Part shown: in pieces, positions 1-5,326 of the stretch
Position numbering within the stretch: position 1 is the first letter of the stretch
Layout: the number at the start of each line of letters is the position of its first letter
NCBI GenBank assembly: GCA_964534945.1
Contig: CAZHSB010000077.1
Span: 1-5,326 of the forward strand
Origin: CAZHFA01 sp964534945
Lineage (GTDB): Bacteria; Bdellovibrionota_C; UBA2361; CAKMMH01
Direction: 5' to 3'
DNA: 5,326 nucleotides
The notes under the pieces: model-generated
Told to the model about the DNA's origin: nothing
Database searches by the model: none
What the model saw: only the letters and a program-made list of their open reading frames with translations
Position numbers and translations under genes: made by a program

Positions 1-138
1 AGTTGTTATAAGCAAGAAAAATATTACTAAAAAAACTAAATGGACAGGAAAAAACGTAGTGTTTTTTTAGAAAAAAATTGTTAGAATTGCTACAGCACTA
101 TCATTTTTTTTCAATTATCGCCAAAAGCATCGCCTAAA

Positions 139-864
139 TCAGAGGGAGAAGTTGTCGCCAAGATAATACCTTTGCGCTTTTTTGCTATGAGCAATTTGTT
201 GCGGTGTCCCTTCTTCTAGAATTTGTCCATCTACTAAAATATATGCTCTATCGCAAATGCCTAAAGTTTCCCTTACATTATGATCTGTTATTAATACACC
301 AATTCCTTTACTGCAAAGCGATTTTATAATTCCTTGAATATCTGCAATTGCTAGTGGATCAATACCTGCAAATGGCTCATCTAATAAAATGAAATGAGGA
401 GATTTTGTAAGGGTTCTAGCAATTTCGACACGTCGTCTTTCGCCACCAGATAAAGATGAAGCAATATTATTTTCTAAAAATCTAACACCAAACTCATCTA
501 ATAATTCATACATACGTTCTTTTCTTTCTTTGTTTGATGGAAAAGGAATCGTTTCTAAAATCGCCATTAAATTTTGCCCGACAGTAAGTTTCCTAAAGAT
601 TGAAGCTTCTTGAGGAAGATAACCTAATCCCTTATGGGCGCGTAAGTACATAGGATCTTTAGTAATATCTTCATCATCTAAAAAAACATTTCCAGAATCT
701 GGGCCGATAAGTCCTACACACATATAAAAACTAGTTGTTTTTCCTGCGCCATTTGGACCCAATAGGCCTACGACTTGTCCCGCATTAATATTAATAGAGA
801 CAGAATTCACAACTTTTCGATTATTATAAATTTTTACTAAATTTTTTGCTGATAACGTGTGCAT
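139..864 (-). CDS. lptB: LptB, ATP-binding protein of the LPS export ABC transporter
   Basis: Cytoplasmic ATPase that, in the known LptB2FGC complex, powers extraction of lipopolysaccharide from the inner membrane towards LptA. The 241-residue product has all ABC landmarks in order: Walker A GPNGAGKTT (36-44), Q-loop in YLPQEASIFRKL (82-93, Q85), signature LSGGERR (138-144), Walker B FILLDEP (158-164) with catalytic E163, and H195 in ITDHNVRE. The SIFR segment (F90, R91) and the C-terminal YLGDNFSL are characteristic of LptB rather than of other ABC proteins, and the length equals that of E. coli LptB. I chose the ATG at 864-862 because AGGA (876-873) sits 8 bases upstream and the protein then begins MHTLSAKNL, as in the family. 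The frame stays open to an ATG at 933 (23 extra residues, hydrophobic), but that ATG has no ribosome binding site and lies upstream of the likely transcription start. No lptA, lptC or rpoN is adjacent on the visible sides, although these are common neighbours. Confidence 0.97.
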   Translation of the reverse strand: MHTLSAKNLVKIYNNRKVVNSVSININAGQVVGLLGPNGAGKTTSFYMCVGLIGPDSGNVFLDDEDITKDPMYLRAHKGLGYLPQEASIFRKLTVGQNLMAILETIPFPSNKERKERMYELLDEFGVRFLENNIASSLSGGERRRVEIARTLTKSPHFILLDEPFAGIDPLAIADIQGIIKSLCSKGIGVLITDHNVRETLGICDRAYILVDGQILEEGTPQQIAHSKKAQRYYLGDNFSL

Positions 865-924
865 ACATGAAATCCTATAAGAAATAAAAAAAAATAACAA
901 GTAAGCAAGTTTATTAGCGACTTT

Positions 925-953
925 ATTAGACATTTTTGCATCAAATAAGACAA
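925..953 (-). promoter_or_regulatory. Candidate sigma-70 promoter of lptB
   Basis: On the minus strand TTGTCT (953-948) and TCTAAT (930-925) are separated by exactly 17 bases. They match the -35 consensus at 4 of 6 positions and the -10 consensus at 5 of 6. Transcription would start near 918, giving a leader of about 55 bases before the ATG at 864. This start would exclude the upstream in-frame ATG at 933 and so supports the shorter LptB. Chance matches are frequent in DNA this AT-rich, so the call rests on spacing and position. Confidence 0.45.
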
Positions 954-975
954 GCGTGGAAGTTTTTTGTTAAGT

Positions 976-982
976 AAGGAAG
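976..982 (+). promoter_or_regulatory. Ribosome binding site of the glycosyltransferase operon's first gene
   Basis: AAGGAAG lies a few bases upstream of two consecutive ATG codons (987 and 990). Both are at workable distances, so the protein may begin at either methionine; the difference is one residue. No convincing -35/-10 pair for this operon could be found in the 122-base gap upstream. Confidence 0.7.
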
Positions 983-986
983 CTAT

Positions 987-2822
987 ATGATGAATTTTTA
1001 TGACAAAAATTATCAAATACTTTGTGATAATTTTATAGACATTGCAAATAGTATAAAAAATTTACAAGATGACTTTGAAAATATTGAAGCTAAAGAAACG
1101 GCAGAAGGACCTGTGCTATTTTATCAAGGACAGTGTTTAGATAATCCAAGTAAGCCAATGACTGCAGGAAGAAAATGGATAGAAAGTCAGAAAGTAGATG
1201 AAAATCAAAAATGTGATGTTGTTATTTTTGGATTTGGCGCTGGATATCATATAGAAGCTTTTCAAAAAAATAAGGCTAGTAAATTAACAGTTATCATTTC
1301 TTCAAAAAAATTATTTAAAAAAGCATTACAGATAAAAGATCTAGAAAACGTCTTTAGTAAAATAGACAATTTAATTTTTTATGATTCTCCAAATTTAAAA
1401 AGATATTTAACAGAACATTCTGAACTTTATATTCGTCCGCAAGAACAAGCACTTTTTTATGATGAAGCAAATAAATTAAAACCAATTTTTTATGGGAACA
1501 AGGGGTTTGATACATTATCTCCCAAGATTGGAGTTTTAGGCCCAATGTCTGGTGGAACTTTACCGATGATTGTTTACATAAGTAATGCATTAACGGCGTT
1601 AAATCAGAAGCACCGTGTTTTTGATATGGAACCTTTTTATCAAGGATATAATTACATAAAGAATTTTGTTAAAGATGAATATGCAACAAGTGTTATAAAT
1701 AATGGCTATGTTGAAAATTTATCTCAAATGGTAGTCGAATCTATCAAGGAAAAGCCAATAGATATTCTTATTTGTTTGGCGCAAGCTCCAATTTCTGGAA
1801 GAGCATTAACAGAGATTAGGTCTTTGGGGGTTATCACAGTTTTATGGTTTGTAGAAGATTACGTAAGATTCTCTTATTGGAAAGATATGGCACAATTTTA
1901 TGATTTTATTTTTACGATTCAAAAAGGAGACTGTATTGAATCTATAAAACAAGCAGGGTGTCCATATGTAAATTATTTACCAGTAGCTTGTGATGAACAT
2001 ATCCACAAGAAACAAAATTTAACAAAAGAAGAACAAGCAAGATGGGGAGCGGAAATATCTTTTGTTGGTGCAGGATATCATAATAGACAGCAGTTTTTTG
2101 CTTCAATGTGTGAGATGCCACTAAAGATTTGGGGAACTGAGTGGCCTACTTGTAAACCTTTCGATAGAATGGTTCAAGAGGGAGGACGCAGATTAACACC
2201 AGATGAATATATAAAAATTTTTAATGGAACAAAAGTTAATATCAATCTTCATTCTTCGACAGAGTGCGATGGAGTAGATCCTACAGGAGATTTCGTAAAT
2301 CCTAGGACAGTTGAACTTGCATGTAGTGAGGCTTTTCAACTTGTGGATAAAAGATCGTTGTTGCCAGATATGTTTAAAGAGGGAGAAGAAATTATAACTT
2401 TCTCTTCAAGAGAGGAGCTTAAAGAACTTATTGATTATTATTTAGCCCATGATGATGAAAGGGAAAAAATAATTCAAAGATCAAAACAAAGGGCATTAAA
2501 AGATCATACATACACGGTTCGTATAAGAGAAATGTTGTCAGTTATTTATAGCCAAAAATATGAACAGTTAAAACATCGATTCGAAAACAGCGCATGGGAA
2601 AAAATGATTGTAAGAGCGAAAAGATATCCAGAGTTAGAGGAGAGAGTTTTAAAATCATATGAAAGAGGAGAAGATCCAAATTTAGATGGGTTAATTTCTG
2701 ATATTATTACTGGGAAAGGAGACTTAACAGAAACAGAGCAAAAGCTTTTATTCCTTCATCATATAAGAGCTCAAATTATTAGAATGTCACGTGAAGATGT
2801 CGTTAATGAGGGGAGGGCATAA
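987..2822 (+). CDS. CgeB-like glycosyltransferase with Maf-like N-terminal domain
   Basis: Probable cytoplasmic sugar transferase of 611 residues with no signal peptide or membrane segment. Residues about 30-135 look like the N-terminal region of Maf/DUF115 flagellin-modifying proteins: a GQCLDNP-type stretch (48-54) is followed by a Rossmann-like strand-loop FGFGAGYH (81-88). Residues about 180-520 resemble the CgeB/DUF3880 GT-B family: IGVLGPMSGGT (181-191), a VLWFVEDY strand (285-292), FVGAGYHNR (359-367), IWGTEW (381-386), NINLHSS (418-424), then NPRTVELA (438-445) with the expected conserved Arg and Glu, and an HTYTVR helix (507-512) that often ends the family's core. The last 90 residues are charged and helical, with no family recognised. 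It is well above the roughly 300-400 residues of a simple CgeB protein, as expected for a fusion. Gene B starts one base after its stop, implying translational coupling. Sugar donor and acceptor cannot be read from sequence; flagellin or another surface structure is inferred from the Maf resemblance. Confidence 0.82.
   Translation: MMNFYDKNYQILCDNFIDIANSIKNLQDDFENIEAKETAEGPVLFYQGQCLDNPSKPMTAGRKWIESQKVDENQKCDVVIFGFGAGYHIEAFQKNKASKLTVIISSKKLFKKALQIKDLENVFSKIDNLIFYDSPNLKRYLTEHSELYIRPQEQALFYDEANKLKPIFYGNKGFDTLSPKIGVLGPMSGGTLPMIVYISNALTALNQKHRVFDMEPFYQGYNYIKNFVKDEYATSVINNGYVENLSQMVVESIKEKPIDILICLAQAPISGRALTEIRSLGVITVLWFVEDYVRFSYWKDMAQFYDFIFTIQKGDCIESIKQAGCPYVNYLPVACDEHIHKKQNLTKEEQARWGAEISFVGAGYHNRQQFFASMCEMPLKIWGTEWPTCKPFDRMVQEGGRRLTPDEYIKIFNGTKVNINLHSSTECDGVDPTGDFVNPRTVELACSEAFQLVDKRSLLPDMFKEGEEIITFSSREELKELIDYYLAHDDEREKIIQRSKQRALKDHTYTVRIREMLSVIYSQKYEQLKHRFENSAWEKMIVRAKRYPELEERVLKSYERGEDPNLDGLISDIITGKGDLTETEQKLLFLHHIRAQIIRMSREDVVNEGRA
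2811..2817 (+). promoter_or_regulatory. Strong ribosome binding site that sets the start of the family-9 glycosyltransferase
   Basis: GGGAGGG lies inside the last codons of the preceding gene, 6 bases before the ATG at 2824. It favours that start over an in-frame upstream ATG at 2791, which would add 11 residues overlapping the previous gene and has no comparable site. Its position inside the upstream coding sequence suggests coupled translation of the two transferases. Confidence 0.8.
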
Positions 2823-2823
2823 T

Positions 2824-4467
2824 ATGAAAAAAAGATTTCCACATAAAAATAATATATTGCTTGTAAATATCACAAGACTCGGGGACATGTTACAAGCAAC
2901 TCCTACAATTATTGGATTAAAAGAAGAAAATCCAAATGCAAAAATTACGGTTTTAGTTGAAAAACAATTTGAATCAGTTTGCCATAGTATTCCAGAAATT
3001 GATGAAGTAGTGGCTGTTGATCTTGCAACTTGTGTAAGGTCATTGGCTAGAGAGGGAGAGGGAATAATTGATGCGTATGAACAAATTGATGAGCTTGTAA
3101 AAAAATTAAAAGCACAAAATTTTGATTATTGTCTTAATATGTCTTCATCTGCTTATACTGCGCTATTACTAAGTTTAGTTGGAGTGAAAAATAAAGGTGG
3201 TTGGGCTTCTGATGCGGAGGGTTTTAGAATCATAGAATCTGATTGGGCAAAATTATTTGCAACATCGGTATTCCATCAAAATAGGAGATTTAGTTCATTT
3301 AATTTAGTTGATATTTTTCGATGTGCGGGAGATGTTGATCAGCATCCGCATAGATTAAAAGTAAAAGTATCAGATGAGGCAAGAAGATATTGTAAAGAAT
3401 TTATTGATAATTCAAAGTTTACAAATACAGGTCCATTATTAATCGTTCAAGCGGGTGCAAGTCAACATAAGCGTCAATGGGCACCAATAAATTTTATTAA
3501 ATGTTTAAATGTTTTAGTAAAAGAAAATAATATTAGAGTAGTTTTAAGTGGTTCAAGAAAAGAACTTCCAATTATCGAGGCTATAAAATCTGGGTGTAAT
3601 TCAGAAAATATTGTTATTGCGGCAGGAAAAACTAATATTCCACAACTTGCAGCACTTTTAGAAATGGGGGATTTGTTGCTTACAGGAGATACGGGACCAA
3701 TGCATATGAGCATCGCTGTAGGGACTCCTGTAGTTTCAATGTTTTTAGCTTCTGCTTTTGGTTTCGAGACAGGTCCGTATAGTGAGGGAAATATTATTTT
3801 ACAGCCAAATATTGGGTGTTATCCATGTAATCCCAATAAGAAATGTTCAAAACCAGAATGCCATTTTTGTATTGATCCAGAAGAATTGGCGCAGTTAGTT
3901 TTGGAAAGATTAAAGGGAGATTTTAAGACACTTCCAGAGGGAATAATTAAAAAAAGTAATATGACTATATATCGTTCTTTTTTTGATGATTGTGGTTTTT
4001 GTGATTTACAAGTTTTAAATGATAAAGAAGATAAATTTTTGCGCACGATGCGTTTGGCGTATAGAAAAATGTGGTTAGATGATTTAGGCGCATATAATTT
4101 TGAAAAGATTTCTGATGATAAAAACGAAAAAGACATTCCTTGGAAGAAGAATATAGATGAGTTAAAAATTTGTGCAGAAGATGGGGTAGACCTTATAGAT
4201 CAGCTTGAAAATTTGGTAAAAAATCAAAATTCTTCAGCCAAAGATTTAGGAAAAGTAAAAGATGAGCTTACGGAAATAGATAGGAAAATAGAACAGTTGG
4301 GATATGATACGCCTGCAATTGCACCAATTAGCCGAATGTTTATTTTTTCAAAAGAAAATATTTCTGGAACCGAAGTGTTAGTTTTAGCATCACAAACAAG
4401 AGAGATTTATAAGGATTTGGAAAGAAGAGCAAATAAGCTTGAAAATTATTTTCTTTCTAGTTTTTAA
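2824..4467 (+). CDS. Glycosyltransferase family 9 (heptosyltransferase-like) with long C-terminal extension
   Basis: Probable cytoplasmic GT-B transferase of 547 residues related to LPS heptosyltransferases (WaaC/WaaF/WaaQ type). The N-terminal half opens with ILLVNITRLGDMLQATPTI (11-29), where G20-D21 corresponds to the family's catalytic Asp position. The nucleotide-sugar half has AGASQHKRQW (210-219), with the conserved Lys/Trp pair, and TGDTGPMHMSIAVGTPV (287-303), the hallmark DTGxxH motif. Right after it come five cysteines at 332, 335, 341, 346 and 349, spaced like a metal site. The GT9 core should end near 365. Residues about 370-547 are extra compared with the usual 320-360-residue proteins; they contain C390 and C393 and then charged, probably helical or coiled-coil sequence (about 445-545) that I do not recognise. 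It is the second gene of the operon. The true substrate need not be heptose: family-9 enzymes near flagellar or surface genes often have unassigned donors. Confidence 0.88.
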   Translation: MKKRFPHKNNILLVNITRLGDMLQATPTIIGLKEENPNAKITVLVEKQFESVCHSIPEIDEVVAVDLATCVRSLAREGEGIIDAYEQIDELVKKLKAQNFDYCLNMSSSAYTALLLSLVGVKNKGGWASDAEGFRIIESDWAKLFATSVFHQNRRFSSFNLVDIFRCAGDVDQHPHRLKVKVSDEARRYCKEFIDNSKFTNTGPLLIVQAGASQHKRQWAPINFIKCLNVLVKENNIRVVLSGSRKELPIIEAIKSGCNSENIVIAAGKTNIPQLAALLEMGDLLLTGDTGPMHMSIAVGTPVVSMFLASAFGFETGPYSEGNIILQPNIGCYPCNPNKKCSKPECHFCIDPEELAQLVLERLKGDFKTLPEGIIKKSNMTIYRSFFDDCGFCDLQVLNDKEDKFLRTMRLAYRKMWLDDLGAYNFEKISDDKNEKDIPWKKNIDELKICAEDGVDLIDQLENLVKNQNSSAKDLGKVKDELTEIDRKIEQLGYDTPAIAPISRMFIFSKENISGTEVLVLASQTREIYKDLERRANKLENYFLSSF

Positions 4468-4474
4468 TTTTTTT

Positions 4475-4480
4475 AAGGGA
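4475..4480 (+). promoter_or_regulatory. Ribosome binding site of the third operon gene
   Basis: AAGGGA sits 5 bases before the ATG at 4486 within an 18-base gap after the previous stop. There is no hairpin or terminator in the gap, so the third gene is most likely read on the same transcript. Confidence 0.75.
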
Positions 4481-4485
4481 TAAAA

Positions 4486-5079
4486 ATGGAATCTATAAGA
4501 ATAAATGGGGAAGAATGGGCAAATGCGCCAAAAGAAAATATGTTAAAGATGACTGAGCTTGTGGAGCTTATAAAATCTTCTATAGACCCTGATCAAATAA
4601 TTACAGGGCTTTTAATAAATGGTAGAGAATTAGAAGAGTCGGATTGGAATTCTTGTATTTCTAATTATGCTACAAATGTATTAGAAGTTGAAACTAATAC
4701 TATAGATAATTATATTCAAGATAGACTTTCAATTTGTCCAAATGTTGTTACTCAATGTTATATGCAGGTTAGAAAGGCAAGAAAGCTTTTTCAAGAAGGT
4801 GAAAGTTTTGATGCAAATAAAAAACTAGGTGAGGCTGTTACTTCTTTAAAAGCTTTTTTTAATTGGTATGCAACATTATTGAATGTTATGCCTGAAGATC
4901 AAAAACAAAAATGTAATATAGATGATCAGGTTGAAAAAATTTATGATACTTGTAAGAAAGTTTGCCAGCAACAATTATATCAATCTTGGTGGGCATTAGG
5001 TGAACTTTTAGAGAAAGAATTAGAGCCTGAGCTAGATGCTTTGGAAGATATATTAAGGTGTAACGCTAAAGGGAATTAA
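4486..5079 (+). CDS. Conserved-looking hypothetical protein: possible ubiquitin-like N-terminus plus helical domain
   Basis: I do not recognise a named family in this 197-residue acidic, soluble protein; it has no signal peptide or membrane span. Residues 1-70 have the pattern of a small beta-grasp fold: strand SIRINGEEW (3-11), helix around 20-32 (MLKMTELVELIKS), strand-turn ITGLLINGREL (39-49), then a final strand NVLEVET (64-70). Residues about 72-190 read as a helical bundle with W127, a WW pair (168-169) and the acidic run KELEPELDALEDIL (177-190). There are seven cysteines (57, 84, 91, 143, 156, 160, 192), many for a cytoplasmic protein of this size, but they form no obvious CxxC motif. 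Codon and base use match the two genes upstream, so it is native to the operon and not recently acquired. A helper or adaptor role for the transferases, or a chaperone of the glycosylated protein (a FliS-like bundle), is only an inference from position and shape. Confidence 0.85.
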   Translation: MESIRINGEEWANAPKENMLKMTELVELIKSSIDPDQIITGLLINGRELEESDWNSCISNYATNVLEVETNTIDNYIQDRLSICPNVVTQCYMQVRKARKLFQEGESFDANKKLGEAVTSLKAFFNWYATLLNVMPEDQKQKCNIDDQVEKIYDTCKKVCQQQLYQSWWALGELLEKELEPELDALEDILRCNAKGN

Positions 5080-5111
5080 TCCTTGCAGAAAAATGTGATG
5101 AGAGTTGCAGA

Positions 5112-5159
5112 CCTAGGGCACGCGCTCATTTCTCCTGCCCCAGGGCACGCGCTCCTTTC
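5112..5159 (+). repeat. Near-tandem 21-base direct repeat, 27-base period
   Basis: Bases 5112-5132 and 5139-5159 match at 19 of 21 positions. They share an uninterrupted 13-base core, AGGGCACGCGCTC (5115-5127 and 5142-5154). The units are 27 bases apart, a multiple of three. Confidence 0.85.
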
Positions 5160-5177
5160 ATTCGCGCTTACCCCTGG
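5140..5177. repeat. Imperfect hairpin with CCAGGG/CCCTGG base and GCGC/GCGC upper stem
   Basis: CCAGGG (5140-5145) can pair with CCCTGG (5172-5177). Above a small internal bulge, GCGC (5149-5152) can pair with GCGC (5164-5167), leaving an 11-base loop. No T-tract follows, so it does not look like a simple terminator on either strand. Confidence 0.5.
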
Positions 5178-5190
5178 TCTGGGTTGTATA

Positions 5191-5203
5191 GCGTTTTCAA
5201 CGC
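5191..5203. repeat. Small hairpin, 5-bp stem with TTC loop
   Basis: GCGTT (5191-5195) and AACGC (5199-5203) are perfect complements around a TTC loop. The same stem length and loop recur at 5237-5249. Confidence 0.5.
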
Positions 5204-5205
5204 AG

Positions 5206-5218
5206 GTGCATTTAGCAC
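5206..5218. repeat. Small hairpin, 4-bp stem
   Basis: GTGC (5206-5209) can pair with GCAC (5215-5218) around a five-base ATTTA loop. A stem of four pairs is weak alone; its interest is that it sits between the two TTC-loop hairpins. Confidence 0.3.
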
Positions 5219-5236
5219 GCAAAAATTTTTAGGATC

Positions 5237-5249
5237 GCCCTTTCAGGGC
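5237..5249. repeat. Small hairpin, 5-bp stem with TTC loop (second copy of the pattern)
   Basis: GCCCT (5237-5241) and AGGGC (5245-5249) pair perfectly around TTC. This is the same architecture as the hairpin at 5191-5203 but with different stem bases. The 13-base GCCCTTTCAGGGC string is one I associate with dispersed repeats in other genomes (recollection, not a search). Confidence 0.5.
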
Positions 5250-5256
5250 AACAAAG

Positions 5257-5283
5257 ATTTTGGGAGAAGTATAAATTTTGGGA
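5257..5283 (+). repeat. Short direct repeat ATTTTGGGA, two copies
   Basis: ATTTTGGGA occurs exactly at 5257-5265 and again at 5275-5283, 18 bases apart. The copies flank a short AT-rich spacer just beyond the GC-rich patch. They could be a protein-binding pair or coincidence. Confidence 0.4.
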
Positions 5284-5326
5284 CATGCACTTTTTTGGTG
5301 GGCACTTCCCATTTTTCTTGAATTTT

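Larger units (their letters stand above)
5107..5250. repeat. GC-rich intergenic palindromic repeat patch
   Basis: Positions 5101-5220 are about 58% G+C by count (69 of 120), against roughly 25-35% in the neighbouring genes. The change begins within about 30 bases of the stop of the last gene. The patch contains a near-tandem direct repeat, a larger imperfect hairpin and several small hairpins, and has no ribosome binding site. From memory it resembles the multi-copy palindromic intergenic repeats scattered through many gut and environmental genomes, some mobilised by IS200-like/REP-associated Y1 transposases; no such transposase is in this window. Copy number elsewhere in the genome could not be checked. 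Confidence 0.6.

Noticed and set aside
1..30. Possible tail of a + strand gene ending at a TAA (28-30)
   Set aside because: Only nine codons are visible, with no recognisable sequence, and an open frame this short is expected by chance.
927..932. TAGACA as a + strand -35 box for the glycosyltransferase operon
   Set aside because: It matches 5 of 6 consensus bases, but no -10 box lies 16-18 bases downstream.
865..933. 23-residue hydrophobic N-terminal extension of LptB
   Set aside because: The ATG at 933 has no ribosome binding site and lies upstream of the likely transcription start. The shorter product matches the family length and start exactly.
957..972. Possible sigma-54 promoter (TGG...TTG) before the glycosyltransferase operon
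   Set aside because: The GG and GC elements do not fall at the required spacing, and most consensus positions fail. It is also too close to the start codon.
1354..1590. Minus-strand open frame inside the first glycosyltransferase
   Set aside because: It lies fully within a well-supported + strand gene, and its product shows no recognisable domain. The same applies to the minus-strand frames at 3474-3713 and 3819-4136.
2791..2823. Upstream in-frame ATG for the family-9 transferase
   Set aside because: It would overlap the end of the previous gene. The strong GGGAGGG site is placed for the ATG at 2824, where the family-like sequence begins.
5098..5232. A 44-codon open frame (starting MRVADLGHAL) across the GC-rich repeat patch
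   Set aside because: It has no ribosome binding site, and its content is simply the translated 27-base repeat, a multiple of three that keeps frames open. It is far more likely repeat DNA than a gene.
5299..5320. TGGG-CACTT-CCCA followed by a T-run as an operon terminator
   Set aside because: The stem has only four Watson-Crick pairs and lies more than 200 bases after the last gene, which is too weak to call.

Overview
The window is very AT-rich: sampled coding stretches are roughly 25-35% G+C by hand count. It comes from a Gram-negative (LPS-making) bacterium, because it encodes a textbook LptB, the ATPase of the lipopolysaccharide export machine. The three-gene + strand operon (a CgeB-like glycosyltransferase with a Maf-like N-terminal domain, a family-9 glycosyltransferase, and a small protein with a ubiquitin-like N-terminus) resembles, from memory, glycosylation genes near flagellar loci in Desulfovibrio-type Deltaproteobacteria. 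An AT-rich, host-associated member of that group would fit. This placement is an inference; no ribosomal or housekeeping marker is present to confirm it.

Layout: positions 1-138 hold no convincing gene, only A/T tracts. lptB lies on the minus strand (139-864) and has a plausible sigma-70 promoter at 925-953. An intergenic gap of 122 bases separates it from the divergent + strand operon. In that operon gene A (987-2822) is followed after one base by gene B (2824-4467), and after an 18-base gap with a clear ribosome binding site by gene C (4486-5079). From about 5107 the composition changes sharply: 5101-5220 is about 58% G+C by count. This patch carries a tandemly repeated 21-base unit, a larger imperfect hairpin and two small hairpins with the same TTC loop, and looks like a dispersed palindromic repeat rather than a gene.

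How the genes may work together: LptB energises transport of LPS from the inner membrane. Genes A and B are two GT-B-fold glycosyltransferases, likely co-translated and probably cytoplasmic, that could build or attach sugars on a surface structure. Flagellin is the most likely target, because gene A has a Maf-like N-terminal region; LPS core or O-antigen is the alternative, given the lptB neighbour and the heptosyltransferase fold of gene B. Gene C, of unknown function, and the unrecognised C-terminal extension of gene B are the least explained coding parts. I see no CRISPR array, RNA gene, transposase or defence gene, and no clear evidence of a radically new system.
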